A stretch of 40,917 nucleotides of DNA from Deltaproteobacteria bacterium (GCA_019309045.1 JAFDGZ010000020.1:1-40917); one strand, 5' to 3'. Shown: positions 14,606 through 23,608, counted from the first letter of the stretch. A program made the numbers and translations. Notes: a model not told the origin generated them from the sequence alone.

Positions 14606-16471
14606 ATGGAAAACCAGCAGCTCGACAAGATTGGCCGCTTCAAGGTTCTGAGCAAGCTCGGCAAAGGTTCTCAAGGTACGGTATACCTGGCCCTTGATCC
14701 CTACCTGGAACGCAAAGTTGCCATAAAAACACTCAACGCGCGAAGTCCTGCAGGCGGCGACCGGCGGACGCAGCTTCTTCAGGAAGCAAGAATAGTGAGT
14801 AAATTGCAACACCCCAACATCATACCCATCTTCGAGGTGGGGGCCCACAAGGATCTGCCCTATCTCGTCTTTGAATATATCGATGGGACCTCTTTGAAAG
14901 AGTTGATCAGAGCGCAGGACCAGTTCCCTATTCCTGGTGCTGTGGGCCTTATGACACAGATAGTCGATGGCCTGGCCTATGCTCATCAGCGCGGCATCAT
15001 TCACCGGGATCTCAGTCCGGCCAATGTCCTTATTGGCAGCAACGGAGTTCCGAGAATAATGGACTTCGGCATCTCAAAGATGCTCAACGGCTCTGCTGAG
15101 ACTGCTGCTGATCTCCGAGGCACACTGCGCTACATGTCCCCGGAGCATTTCGCCAACAAACCCATAACCCCGGCCTCTGACGTCTTTGCTCTCGGCTTGA
15201 TCTTCTACGAACTCCTGGTGGGCACTGCTGCTGTGGATGGTGACAATGATTTTTCTGTGATGTACAAAATAGTAAACGAACCCATTGTGCCGCCCACCAG
15301 CTTGAATCCAAAGGTGGACCCAGAACTGGAGCGCATAATACTCAAGGCCCTCGAAAAGGACGCCTCTTCCAGGTATGCCGATGCCCAGGAAATGAAAACC
15401 GCTCTGGAGCTATACCAGAGCAAACAGCCGGCAGCCAGTATAAAGGGGCCCGGGGGCACAGGGACGCACAGCACCGTAGAATTTCTCCTGCGGCGCATGC
15501 GCCAGAAAAGCGACTTCCCTGCACTGTCCAACTATATCGTCCAGGTAAACGATATGACCTCTTCCTCCAGTGCAGCATCCGCCAAACAACTCGCCCAGGT
15601 TATTCTCAACGACTACTCTCTGACCAACAAGCTGCTGAAACTGGTAAACTCCGCCTATTATGGCCAGTTTACTGGAGGGGTAACCAGCATTTCCCAGGCT
15701 GTGGTGCTCCTCGGCTTCGAACAGGTGAGATTGGCAGCAACCAGTCTCATATTGTTCACCCATTTGCATGGAAAATCCACCTCCTCCAGGCTGGGAGATC
15801 CTCTTATAAGGTCCTTCACCAGCGCCATTATTGCCCGGGACCTGGCAATGATGCTGGGTATTCAGGAAAGGGAAGAGGCCTTCATCTGTGCCCTTTTCCA
15901 CGACCTCGGCAAGAACCTGGCCGCATACTATTTTTCCGACGAATACATAGAGATAGAGGAACTGGTGCTCAAGAGGGGATTCGACGAACAGGCAGCTTCT
16001 CGTCTCATTCTTGGCATATCTTACGATGAACTCGGAGTGAATGTGGCAAAAGAATGGAAGTTCCCGGAGAGAATAGTCTACAGCATGCGGAGTCTGCCCG
16101 AAGGAAAAGTGGAGAAGCCGAGCTCCACTCTAGATCTACTGCGCCACTTCTCAGCTCTTGCTAACCAGCTCTCGGCTGCTGCCGCCACTACTGCACCCAA
16201 GAAAAAGCTGCAAACTCTGGAGGAAATTGCCTGTAGATTTCAGCCCAGCCTCACCACAACCCCGGCAGAGCTTGCCACTTTGCTCGAAGGAGCTGTGGAC
16301 AAGCTCCTGAATTATTCTGAATTTCTTGGCATCAATACCAAGAAGAGCTCTTTTATCCAGCGGCTTATTCAGTGGTCCAGGGAGAAGTTGGACAATGGTT
16401 CAATCCTAGCTGAGAATGCTGACTGCTGCCAGATCCCGGCGGACAGCGGTTCCACTGAATTGGAAGCCTAG
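14606..16471 (+). CDS. Serine/threonine protein kinase fused to an HDOD domain
   Basis: This 621-residue protein has an N-terminal Hanks-type kinase and a C-terminal HDOD domain. The kinase (about 11-270) shows the glycine loop LGKGSQGTV (18-26), the ATP lysine VAIK (Lys41), Glu60 of helix C, the catalytic loop HRDLSPAN (133-140), DFG (153-155) and SPE (178-180). The catalytic loop has Ser137 where most kinases have lysine. The HDOD domain (about 300-500) includes ILNDYSLTNKLLKLVNSAYYG and FHDLGK (431-436). HDOD domains are usually non-catalytic regulatory modules; this one keeps the His-Asp pair. There is no transmembrane helix, so it should be cytosolic. The ATG at 14606 follows GAGGAG closely. 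It probably phosphorylates partners read by FHA proteins encoded nearby (inference). Confidence 0.92.
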   Translation: MENQQLDKIGRFKVLSKLGKGSQGTVYLALDPYLERKVAIKTLNARSPAGGDRRTQLLQEARIVSKLQHPNIIPIFEVGAHKDLPYLVFEYIDGTSLKELIRAQDQFPIPGAVGLMTQIVDGLAYAHQRGIIHRDLSPANVLIGSNGVPRIMDFGISKMLNGSAETAADLRGTLRYMSPEHFANKPITPASDVFALGLIFYELLVGTAAVDGDNDFSVMYKIVNEPIVPPTSLNPKVDPELERIILKALEKDASSRYADAQEMKTALELYQSKQPAASIKGPGGTGTHSTVEFLLRRMRQKSDFPALSNYIVQVNDMTSSSSAASAKQLAQVILNDYSLTNKLLKLVNSAYYGQFTGGVTSISQAVVLLGFEQVRLAATSLILFTHLHGKSTSSRLGDPLIRSFTSAIIARDLAMMLGIQEREEAFICALFHDLGKNLAAYYFSDEYIEIEELVLKRGFDEQAASRLILGISYDELGVNVAKEWKFPERIVYSMRSLPEGKVEKPSSTLDLLRHFSALANQLSAAAATTAPKKKLQTLEEIACRFQPSLTTTPAELATLLEGAVDKLLNYSEFLGINTKKSSFIQRLIQWSREKLDNGSILAENADCCQIPADSGSTELEA

Positions 16472-16777
16472 AGGCCCCACGAGCCGTACTTCATGACTCG
16501 ATTTGAATCTCAGCAGGATGCCACTTCCGGGGGTAAAAAGGCTGCAAGATACATAGGATAGCATACAGGGGAGCCAGTCTAGGGCAAAAAATCTATTGGA
16601 CTGCGGTTAGAGAACCGCTCCTGCTCAAACAGCTCACCATAAGACAATTTCCTGCAAGAGTGGCTCTCTAGCCACGACCTGGATATAAAATGGACCTGCT
16701 CCGCTTTCAAGCACGGATGAAAATCAGCTGAGAAAAGATCATTGGAAGACGCCCAACCGTCGTATCATGCACCGCTC
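16472..16777. other. Convergent gap with one short hairpin
   Basis: No gene is supported here. The only notable structure is GCGGTT-AGAG-AACCGC (16603-16618), a perfect six-pair hairpin with a four-base loop, about 130 bases past the kinase stop and 160 bases past the HD-GYP-like gene stop. It lacks an adjacent T-run, although AAAAAA at about 16586-16591 gives a distal T-run on the minus strand. It may act as a weak bidirectional terminator. Confidence 0.35.
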
Positions 16778-17974
16778 TTATAGCTCTCCTTCCGATTGAG
16801 ACCTGATGAGCCTTCGGAACCGCTTGTAGAGCACAGGGTGGAAACGAGTGCCAACCTGGGAGTCCATCCAGCGAATGGTGTCCGCCAGTGATAATGCAGC
16901 GCGACCAGGCCGATGTTCACGCCTGTTGTCGAATGCATTGGCTATGGCAACCACCAGGCTGGCCAGATTGAGCTGCCTGGGTCGCTCCTGATGGGGAAAG
17001 CCACCACCGTCATAGTAAAGATGATGCTCGTAAGCCACGATGGGTACCAACTCCGGCAATCCTTTACTTGCCGCCAGGAACTTGGCCCCCCGTATTGGAT
17101 GCTCCCAGCTCTGCATTTTCAGGTCCAGGCTCGAGGTGGTACTCATGGACTCTGCCGAGGTGGCAAAGAGATGAAATCCGATATCATGCAGCAGACCGCC
17201 CAGCCCTATATCGAGAAGCACACCTTCCTCGAGATGCAGCTGTCGTCCAAGGATCATGCTGAAAGCAGCCACATTAAAAGCGTGCAGGAACGGCTCCGGT
17301 TCGGGATGCCGCTGATATATGATCATCTTCAGTGGTATCTCTCCGTCTACAGCCATGCGGTATATGCTGGCGACAGTTTCCCGGGCCATGGAAAGTTTGG
17401 CAGCAGACAGTGTGGTGGTCACTCCAGCAAACAGGTCCCTCAACTGCTGCGATAGAGAAAAAAGTGCCTGACGCGAGCCTTTCAATGCGCCGGCAAGCTC
17501 CTCGAAAGAAAATTGGCTGCTGACATCGAGCGGTAAACTACCCACAGCAACGTGGGGCAGCTGCTTGATGCCAGAATCCAGTGGAGCGCCTTCCTTATTG
17601 GCAGAGGTCTCGAGAAGTCTGAGGAGAATGTCCAGGAAACGGAGGAGCTCTTCTTTTTTGAGGCCACGACTGAACATGAGCCGTTGCAGCTTCAGCTGTT
17701 CGAGTCGTTCGAGGACTCTTGCCAGGGTCTTGCCAATATCCGGAAACGGTACGTTTTCGACAACGACCTCTTGCGGTACGAAAAGGATGGTCAGATTGGG
17801 ATGCAGTTTCAGATATTTATCGAGAGCAGAAAACAGTAAGCCGGTTTTTTTCTCTATCTCGGGGTGTCCTGTAGGATAGAGCTTGAGAGCGCGCAGAGTA
17901 CCGAACAACTGCAGCACCACACTCCGGTAGAAAGCATGCAGTTTTGTGTTCTCCTCTGGAGCGATCACTGTCAT
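16778..17974 (-). CDS. HD-GYP-like domain protein with a conserved N-terminal domain
   Basis: This protein of about 398 residues carries a C-terminal HD-GYP-like phosphohydrolase domain. Metal ligands are visible: LLHDIGF (His263, Asp264), HPIRGAKFL, YEHHLYYDGGGFP (Asp322) and NAFDNR. The usual HDxGK lysine is replaced by phenylalanine and GYP reads GFP, so activity on c-di-GMP is uncertain. The N-terminal half (about 10-130) has a helix, LRALKLYPTGHPEIEKK, then short strands and FSRGLKKEELLRFLDIL. This matches the N-terminal region of the HEAT-repeat protein encoded just upstream. I chose the ATG at 17974, which follows AAGGTGCAGG; an upstream start at 18022 would overlap the HEAT gene. The gap to that gene is only 13 bases, so the two form an operon. 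Confidence 0.82.
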   Translation of the reverse strand: MTVIAPEENTKLHAFYRSVVLQLFGTLRALKLYPTGHPEIEKKTGLLFSALDKYLKLHPNLTILFVPQEVVVENVPFPDIGKTLARVLERLEQLKLQRLMFSRGLKKEELLRFLDILLRLLETSANKEGAPLDSGIKQLPHVAVGSLPLDVSSQFSFEELAGALKGSRQALFSLSQQLRDLFAGVTTTLSAAKLSMARETVASIYRMAVDGEIPLKMIIYQRHPEPEPFLHAFNVAAFSMILGRQLHLEEGVLLDIGLGGLLHDIGFHLFATSAESMSTTSSLDLKMQSWEHPIRGAKFLAASKGLPELVPIVAYEHHLYYDGGGFPHQERPRQLNLASLVVAIANAFDNRREHRPGRAALSLADTIRWMDSQVGTRFHPVLYKRFRRLIRSQSEGEL

Positions 17975-17987
17975 CCTGCACCTTCTT

Positions 17988-20036
17988 TCAAAGAAGACTG
18001 CGACACAAGGTGCGCAAGTCACCGCGGCACTGTTGGGCAGCCCTCTCCAGGGCTGACTTTGCTCCAGCCGTGCCTATCTCTGCCAGAGCGCGAGCAGCAG
18101 CCTTCTTCTGAACCATATCTTTTCTGGTTCTCAACCAGGACTTTTTCATGAGCATATCACTGAGACTGGCAACCACCCCATCCGCCCGCATCTTCCCAAG
18201 AACCTCGATGGCTTTCAGTCTTACCTGCATATTGCGGTGGTTCAACAGCCCTTCGACCTGGGGGAGACATCGCTTTGCCTCACATATAGTTACAAGTGAA
18301 AGAAGCCGGGGCAGCAGTGCTTCTGATGCTGTTTGCAGCTTGCGGCTCAAAGGTTTGCTGAGTCCAGTTCCAAGACTGCCCAGGGTAGCAAGAAGCCAGC
18401 GGTGCTTTTCGCTCTGCTCTGCCTCCGTCAACTCCAGCACATCCAGCAGAAAGCTGCCGGCCTTCCCGACAAAGAGCTGACACACTGCATTGATCGCCAC
18501 TGTCTCATTTGGGCTGTATGTTTTGCATCTTCCAATAAGATGCTCCAGGAGAGTTCTTATGTCATCCTCGCTCATTTGCGACTCTATGGTACGGGCGGCA
18601 AGATCTCGTTGCGGATGATTGGCCAGCTTGAGATACAGCTGACGGAGCATCAGACCAGCATTGAGGAATCTGTCGTCATTTATGAGCCGGCTGATAGTCT
18701 TGCCCACATCCTGCAGCAGAGGCAGGAGCAGGGCCTCGCCCCATGGCGACCGATCCCTGTCGATCAACTCGATGATGAGTTCACACCTGGAGACCTGGAG
18801 CACCTCGGGCAATAATGTCTTCAAGAGACGATCAATTTCCTCATCTTCGGCAAGAGGCATATCAAGGTGGAGGGTGGTCTTGAGTCCTTCGATTTCTTTG
18901 CGGTACTGCTCGTTTAATTCCTCTGCCTCCTGCCTTTCTACAATGAGCTGCTCGAGAAGCTGCCATTTGCTGAGGAAATCTCTTTCGCCCTCTTCCAAGG
19001 TCCTGTGCATTTCTGAGCGCACCAGAGTGAGCAGTACCGCAGGATCCCTGTATCTTGCCAGCGCATGCTGAAAGAGATTCCTGTAATGGGGGGCCAGAGC
19101 CGTGTCATGTTCCACGGTTGCTGCCAGCAGCCATACCAGTTGGCGGTCGGGCATCTCCTGCACAAGCTCATGGATAATAGTATTCTCCCCGGAAGTCTTT
19201 CCTGGAGCAGCCACAGCACCAAGGATTTGCATGCTGAGCTCCGGCTCCAGGGATTCCAGAGCAACGCTCACCTGGCGGACGAAATTGGCTCTTTCTGCAG
19301 AATTCACACTGGCAAGGGTGGCGGCAAGATTTTGAATAAAATTTGCCAACAGCACGCCTTTGGCACTGTTTGTTCCAGCAACTTCTGAAGTGCTGAGAGA
19401 TGCATCCAACTGCTCCAGCAGCTTCTGGAATTCTCTGGCATCCTGCCATACACGCAACAGTTTGCCAATCTGCTCTGGATGAAGATGAAATATGCCAGCC
19501 CCGGCAGGGACAAGAATGAGCTGCCTCCACATAGCCTCTTCAGAACTGTTGGCAGCAAAATTCGTGGAAACAGCAGCAGCGCTTGAAAAGATAGAGTAGT
19601 CCACAAAGCCTACTCGCACCCGCTGGATGTTTTCTCGACTCAAGGCAGCATCAATGGCCTCTCCCTGGCCGCGGCGGGCGGTGGCAATAAGCTCCACCAC
19701 AGTTTCGAGCTCTGCCAGTTTGACACCCTTGTCTACCAAAATGTAAGAAATTCTCAAGGCATGAATAAAAGAGACGAACTTGTTCAAAGCGGGTTCCGCC
19801 ACCCGGTAGAAATCACCCTCCCAGTACAAGGCATCTCTGGCAAAACCGAGAAAGAGAAAGTCCCGCCCCTGGAAAATAATCGCCAGCTTTGCCTGAAACT
19901 CTTTGCTGTGTTGTTTGAAAAGGTCATGGGTCTTGGCATAGAGTCTGGCAGTATTCAGCACCCGTATAAAAGCGACCAGAAAATCGCGCACAGGGCCAGG
20001 AAGAGATTTATTGCTGCTTTTTTTGTCCTCAGCCAT
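17988..20036 (-). CDS. HEAT-repeat-containing protein of unknown function
   Basis: This protein of about 682 residues is mostly helical. The N-terminal domain (about 15-140: FIRVLNTARLYAKTHDLFKQH, then DFLFLGFARDALYWEGDFY, then YILVDKGVKLAELETVVELI) resembles the N-terminal part of the HD-GYP-like protein encoded downstream. A charged coiled-coil-like stretch follows near residues 350-390. The C-terminal 130 residues contain HEAT/PBS-like repeats such as LLNHRNMQVRLKAIEVLGKM and MVQKKAAARALAEIGTAGAK. No signal peptide or membrane helix is seen, so it is probably a cytosolic scaffold. The ATG at 20036 (MAEDKKSSNK) is the best start; a reading from 20141 would add 35 low-complexity basic residues. 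The role is unknown, but the operon and shared domain suggest it works with the HD-GYP-like protein. Confidence 0.75.
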   Translation of the reverse strand: MAEDKKSSNKSLPGPVRDFLVAFIRVLNTARLYAKTHDLFKQHSKEFQAKLAIIFQGRDFLFLGFARDALYWEGDFYRVAEPALNKFVSFIHALRISYILVDKGVKLAELETVVELIATARRGQGEAIDAALSRENIQRVRVGFVDYSIFSSAAAVSTNFAANSSEEAMWRQLILVPAGAGIFHLHPEQIGKLLRVWQDAREFQKLLEQLDASLSTSEVAGTNSAKGVLLANFIQNLAATLASVNSAERANFVRQVSVALESLEPELSMQILGAVAAPGKTSGENTIIHELVQEMPDRQLVWLLAATVEHDTALAPHYRNLFQHALARYRDPAVLLTLVRSEMHRTLEEGERDFLSKWQLLEQLIVERQEAEELNEQYRKEIEGLKTTLHLDMPLAEDEEIDRLLKTLLPEVLQVSRCELIIELIDRDRSPWGEALLLPLLQDVGKTISRLINDDRFLNAGLMLRQLYLKLANHPQRDLAARTIESQMSEDDIRTLLEHLIGRCKTYSPNETVAINAVCQLFVGKAGSFLLDVLELTEAEQSEKHRWLLATLGSLGTGLSKPLSRKLQTASEALLPRLLSLVTICEAKRCLPQVEGLLNHRNMQVRLKAIEVLGKMRADGVVASLSDMLMKKSWLRTRKDMVQKKAAARALAEIGTAGAKSALERAAQQCRGDLRTLCRSLL

Positions 20037-20212
20037 GATCACCACCAGGCGACAGGGGCATCTTCTGCCTCTTTTTGACTTCTGTCCAAAATTTGTGGAT
20101 AATCGGGGCGTAGATTGTTGATGCAAATTTGAGGCCACCACCTACTATCACCAAGTAACCTGTCAAAATAAAGGAACAATTACAGGAAATCTGTAAACCG
20201 GAGAATGCAATA

Positions 20213-21151
20213 GTGAGCAACCGCAGCAAAGGCAACTCTGCCTCAAGACTTCCCTTGCCGGCTGTAATCAGGAGTATGCTGGCATGTCCCCAGTGCAAAG
20301 CGGTGCTGTCGGAGACCACAGACGGTTTTTGCTGCGATTTCTGTCGTCAGCAATATCCAGTGAACCAGAGAGGACAGCTAGATCTTCGTTTGCGGGAACC
20401 CCAGAGGCGTTGCATCTCGGTAACAATAGGCGATAGCAAAGATTTATCGGCTGACATCCAATTGCAAAGGCTTGTCAGGCACCCGAGGCCTGCAGTTGAT
20501 TTCTCCGGACTACCAGTGCCGCCGCACCTCGATGTGGAAATCCTCAGTCATTTTCCCCGGGCAACAACGACAAAGAGCATTGCCCTTGACCTGGGCTGCG
20601 GTAGTGAGGTCCATAGAGAAGTCCTGGAGCACTGTGGCTTTGCCTACTGCGGCATAGACTATCGTTCCCCAGGATCAACAATACTGGCTGACGCCCATGC
20701 TATCCCACTGGCTGACTCGAGCGTGGAACTTGTCCTCTGTCTGGCAGTGCTCGAGCACGTGCGTTATCCTCTGGTAGTGAGTGCAGAGATATCACGAGTA
20801 ATGAGAACAGGGGGCAAGCTTATCGGCACTGTAGCATTCTTGGAACCCTACCACGATCTGAGCTTCTATCACCCTACTCATCTCGGAGTTGCCGACCTTC
20901 TCTCGCAGGCAGGCCTGACAGTAACCCATCTTGCGCCGAGCAAAGGCTGGTCAATTTTTACTGCTGCAGCGTCGATGGCACTTTTTCCAAAGTTTCCCAA
21001 GAAACTCAGTAAAGCACTGATGTTTCCAACACATTTTTTGCACAGACTCTGCTGGAAGCATCAGTATCGGAGAACTGCAGCCTACAGATGGAGTGAAACA
21101 TATCGAGTTCTCTCTACCACTGCAGCCTTCACCTTTATTGCCAGCAAATGA
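20213..21151 (+). CDS. Class I SAM-dependent methyltransferase with N-terminal zinc ribbon
   Basis: This 312-residue protein starts with a Trm112-like zinc ribbon (LACPQC at 23-28 and CDFC at 41-44, followed by YPV). A methyltransferase of the type 11 group follows: motif I IALDLGCG (123-130), acidic Asp149, then DAHAIPLADSSVELVLCLAV and EHVRYP. The end (about 240-312) has a hydrophobic, aromatic stretch that may contact membrane or a greasy substrate. The substrate is not known. The likely start is the GTG at 20213, with GGAG nine bases upstream; an ATG at 20205 runs straight into a stop. It is divergent from the HEAT gene, and the 176-base gap should contain both promoters. After it comes a 199-base gap with no gene before the acetyltransferase pair. 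Confidence 0.82.
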   Translation: MSNRSKGNSASRLPLPAVIRSMLACPQCKAVLSETTDGFCCDFCRQQYPVNQRGQLDLRLREPQRRCISVTIGDSKDLSADIQLQRLVRHPRPAVDFSGLPVPPHLDVEILSHFPRATTTKSIALDLGCGSEVHREVLEHCGFAYCGIDYRSPGSTILADAHAIPLADSSVELVLCLAVLEHVRYPLVVSAEISRVMRTGGKLIGTVAFLEPYHDLSFYHPTHLGVADLLSQAGLTVTHLAPSKGWSIFTAAASMALFPKFPKKLSKALMFPTHFLHRLCWKHQYRRTAAYRWSETYRVLSTTAAFTFIASK

Positions 21152-21350
21152 ACAACAAGCACATTTTTCTCTTTCATTGTCCAGCATCATCTTGTAGCAT
21201 TCTCGAGGGAATCACTGAGGAGCTCCCTTGTGAGGCATCTCTCTGTTTTCTGTGTCCTTGATTCTGCAAATTTGGAAAATAGAGATCTGCTCCCCGGTGA
21301 GTAGCCCGTGTTGACAGTTTGCATCATTGAGATAGGAAGGAGACCTGAAC

Positions 21351-21908
21351 ATGGAGGCACTGAAAAGCTACCCTCACTCGGTGGTCCTCAACGATGGCAC
21401 GCAGGTCACTTTGCGACCGCTAGCCCGGAAAGACAAGGCCAAGCTCATCGATTTCTTTTCCCGAGTCCCAGCCGAAGACCGCCTCTACCTTCGAGACGAT
21501 GTGACCAACAAGGATCTGGTCGCCGGTTGGGTGGATAATCTGAATTTTGACCTGGTGCTGCCCATCATCGCCGAGGTCCAGGAACAAATAGTGGGAGATA
21601 TCACCTTGCAGCGGCGAAGATTCGGCTGGAAAAAGCATCTTGGCGACGTGCGCGTGGTGGTAGCCAGGGAGTTCCAGAAAAAAGGACTGGGCAGTGTGCT
21701 GATCAAAGACATCATCACCCTGGCAACTGAGCTCGGCCTGGAAAAACTCATGGTGGAAGTTCCAGTCAAGTCCATCGCAGCTATCAAAGCCTTCAGCCGC
21801 TGTGGCTTCCAGCGCATTTCCGTGCTCAACGATCTGGTGAAAGACCAGAGTGGTCAATATGCCAGTATCTCAGTAATGGTATATGATTTGCGGCCACCTG
21901 AATTCTAG
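21351..21908 (+). CDS. GNAT family N-acetyltransferase (first of a tandem pair)
   Basis: This 185-residue protein belongs to the GNAT superfamily and should transfer an acyl group from acyl-CoA to an amine of an unknown acceptor. The start YPHSVVLNDGTQVTLRPL resembles the entry strand of Pat/RimI-like enzymes. The CoA pyrophosphate loop is FQKKGLGSVLI (108-118). The gene starts at ATG 21351 after AAGGAG. The next gene, about 70 bases downstream on the same strand, is a paralogue with the same length and the same landmark residues (AED, LRDDV or LKEDV, GDxxL), so they probably arose by duplication. The acceptor may be a protein lysine or a small molecule; the sequence does not decide. Confidence 0.86.
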   Translation: MEALKSYPHSVVLNDGTQVTLRPLARKDKAKLIDFFSRVPAEDRLYLRDDVTNKDLVAGWVDNLNFDLVLPIIAEVQEQIVGDITLQRRRFGWKKHLGDVRVVVAREFQKKGLGSVLIKDIITLATELGLEKLMVEVPVKSIAAIKAFSRCGFQRISVLNDLVKDQSGQYASISVMVYDLRPPEF

Positions 21909-21978
21909 CTTGACCCAGCTGCCGTTTGACCATGGTCTGACTGTAGCGGTGCTGGCTATATCTGGAGGAGGAATTCAA

Positions 21979-22539
21979 ATGAATGTGAGCACTTACAGAA
22001 AATTTATCACGCTGGCAGACGGCTCTCGAGTCCTGTTTCGACCTTTGGTCCATGCTGACCAAGAAAAACTGGTGGCCCTTTTTCAACAGGCTTCGGCTGA
22101 GGATGTCCTGTTCCTCAAGGAGGATGTCCGAAACCCGGAGCTGGTTGGTTCTTGGGTGAGGGAACTGAACTATGACAAAGTAATACCGATTGTGGCTGTC
22201 CGCAACGAAGAGATCATCGGCGATGCTTCTCTTCATCGACGTACAGGGACCAAGCGTCACACCGCAGAGGTGAGAATATTCCTGGCCCCGGCATTCCGGG
22301 GCATCGGCCTCGGCTCCGTCATGGTATCGGAACTCGTTGCCCTGGCGAAAAACCTGGGTCTGAGACTTCTCGAGGGCCAGATTGTGGTCGACCAGGTCAA
22401 CGTGATCAAGGCCTTCCGCAAGTTAGGATTCAAACGGGTGGCTGATATCGACGACTACTTTATGACTCAGGACGGCCGCACCCACGACGTTGCCCTGATG
22501 ATCCTGGAACTGAAAGAAGAGCGGGAGTACAGGTTCTAG
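21979..22539 (+). CDS. GNAT family N-acetyltransferase (second of a tandem pair)
   Basis: This 186-residue GNAT protein is the paralogue of the preceding one. The start ITLADGSRVLFRPLVHADQ aligns with the same region there. The acetyl-CoA binding loop is FRGIGLGSVM (106-115), in which the RxxGxG form is better conserved than in its neighbour. I chose ATG 21979 because GGAGGAGG lies about nine bases upstream; a frame from 21883 would overlap the preceding gene. The two genes differ at many surface positions, so they may have different acceptors. The nearest downstream gene is the glycerophosphodiesterase on the same strand after a 142-base gap without clear features. Confidence 0.86.
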   Translation: MNVSTYRKFITLADGSRVLFRPLVHADQEKLVALFQQASAEDVLFLKEDVRNPELVGSWVRELNYDKVIPIVAVRNEEIIGDASLHRRTGTKRHTAEVRIFLAPAFRGIGLGSVMVSELVALAKNLGLRLLEGQIVVDQVNVIKAFRKLGFKRVADIDDYFMTQDGRTHDVALMILELKEEREYRF

Positions 22540-22681
22540 CCTATCATCATCCAAAGTGAGAAATTGAGCATCTTTACCACTCCCATATGCTGGGACCGGC
22601 TGGCTGAGCCCACTCTGGACTGAGGCGACAATAATACAGCAGGCTTCTGTGGTACTCTGCTAAAGTGCACGAATTGGTAAC

Positions 22682-23512
22682 GTGAGCAATCATGCCTTCT
22701 TTAAGCAAGAGCGGCCTAAACCTCTAGTTATGGCCCACCGTGGCGGCGCCGGTCTCTGGCCCGAAAACACCCTCTATGCCTTCGAGCAAGCCATCTCTCT
22801 TGGGGCAGATGTTCTGGAAACAGACATGCACAGCACGGCAGATGGGGTGCTGGTGTTGATCCACGATGACACTGTCGACAGAACCACAAATGGCTCTGGA
22901 CCAGTCTCCAGCTATACTTTGGAGGAACTCAAGAAGCTTGATGCGGGCTTTTGGTGGTCTCGGGACAATGGTCTGACATTTCCCTACCGCGGCCAGGGCT
23001 TGACTATCCCCACTTTGCGAGAAGTTCTGCAATCCCTGCCTGAGACGCCAATGAATATTGATATCAAACAGCAGACTCCCTCTCTTGTCAGGCCACTGTG
23101 CCAAATGATTCGCCAGCATCGCCTCAAGGACAGCATAGTAGTGGCATCTTTCCCGGCAAAGACAATTAGGCAATTTCGCCGCACCTGTCCTGAGGTTGCC
23201 ACCTCGGCTGCAAGAGAAGAAGCACGATTGTTCATAGCCCTCGCCACGCTTTGCCGCAGAGCTGCACCCAGGTCAGCCAGCTATCATGCTTTGCAGCTAC
23301 CTGCATTTACAACCCATTTCCCCTTACTTACCAGACGGTTTGTCAGGGCAGCCCACAGTCACAATCTACAAGTACACATCTGGACTGTGAACAGTATTGG
23401 CAAGATGCGTCAACTCGTCGAACTGGGCATAGATGGCATAGTTACCGACTATCCCGATCGTTTGCTGAAAATGCTTGGCAGGTCTGGCAAAGGTGCGGGG
23501 GGCAGTGCATAG
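22682..23512 (+). CDS. Glycerophosphodiester phosphodiesterase family protein
   Basis: This 276-residue protein hydrolyses glycerophosphodiesters to glycerol-3-phosphate and an alcohol if it acts like its family. The catalytic segment is MAHRGGAGLWPENT (His19, Arg20, Glu28), followed by the ligand set ETDMHSTADGVLVLIHDDTVDRTT with the metal-binding acidic residues and catalytic His. The TIM barrel closes with VHIWTVN and LGIDGIVTDYPD near the C-terminus. No signal peptide is visible, so it is probably cytosolic, like E. coli UgpQ. The start appears to be a GTG at 22682 with a weak ribosome binding site; the next ATG is inside the catalytic motif. Phospholipid headgroup recycling is the likely role. 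Confidence 0.9.
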   Translation: MSNHAFFKQERPKPLVMAHRGGAGLWPENTLYAFEQAISLGADVLETDMHSTADGVLVLIHDDTVDRTTNGSGPVSSYTLEELKKLDAGFWWSRDNGLTFPYRGQGLTIPTLREVLQSLPETPMNIDIKQQTPSLVRPLCQMIRQHRLKDSIVVASFPAKTIRQFRRTCPEVATSAAREEARLFIALATLCRRAAPRSASYHALQLPAFTTHFPLLTRRFVRAAHSHNLQVHIWTVNSIGKMRQLVELGIDGIVTDYPDRLLKMLGRSGKGAGGSA

Positions 23513-23580
23513 GGCTGTGGTAACAAAGCCCCTATCGGCAACCAGCTTACGGCAACGCTAAAAATTACCATGCCATGCCT

Positions 23581-23608
23581 GGCCGCTAACGATGCGCGCA
23601 TCGCGGCC
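23581..23608. repeat. Nested palindrome in intergenic region
   Basis: CGATGCGCGCATCG (23590-23603) is a perfect 14-base palindrome, and GGCCGC (23581-23586) pairs with GCGGCC (23603-23608) around it. A further short hairpin, GCGG-CCGC, follows at 23631-23645. The region lies between the convergent glycerophosphodiesterase and cNMP-protein genes, where termination or a mobile palindromic unit is plausible. The 23513-23922 gap holds no gene. Confidence 0.5.
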
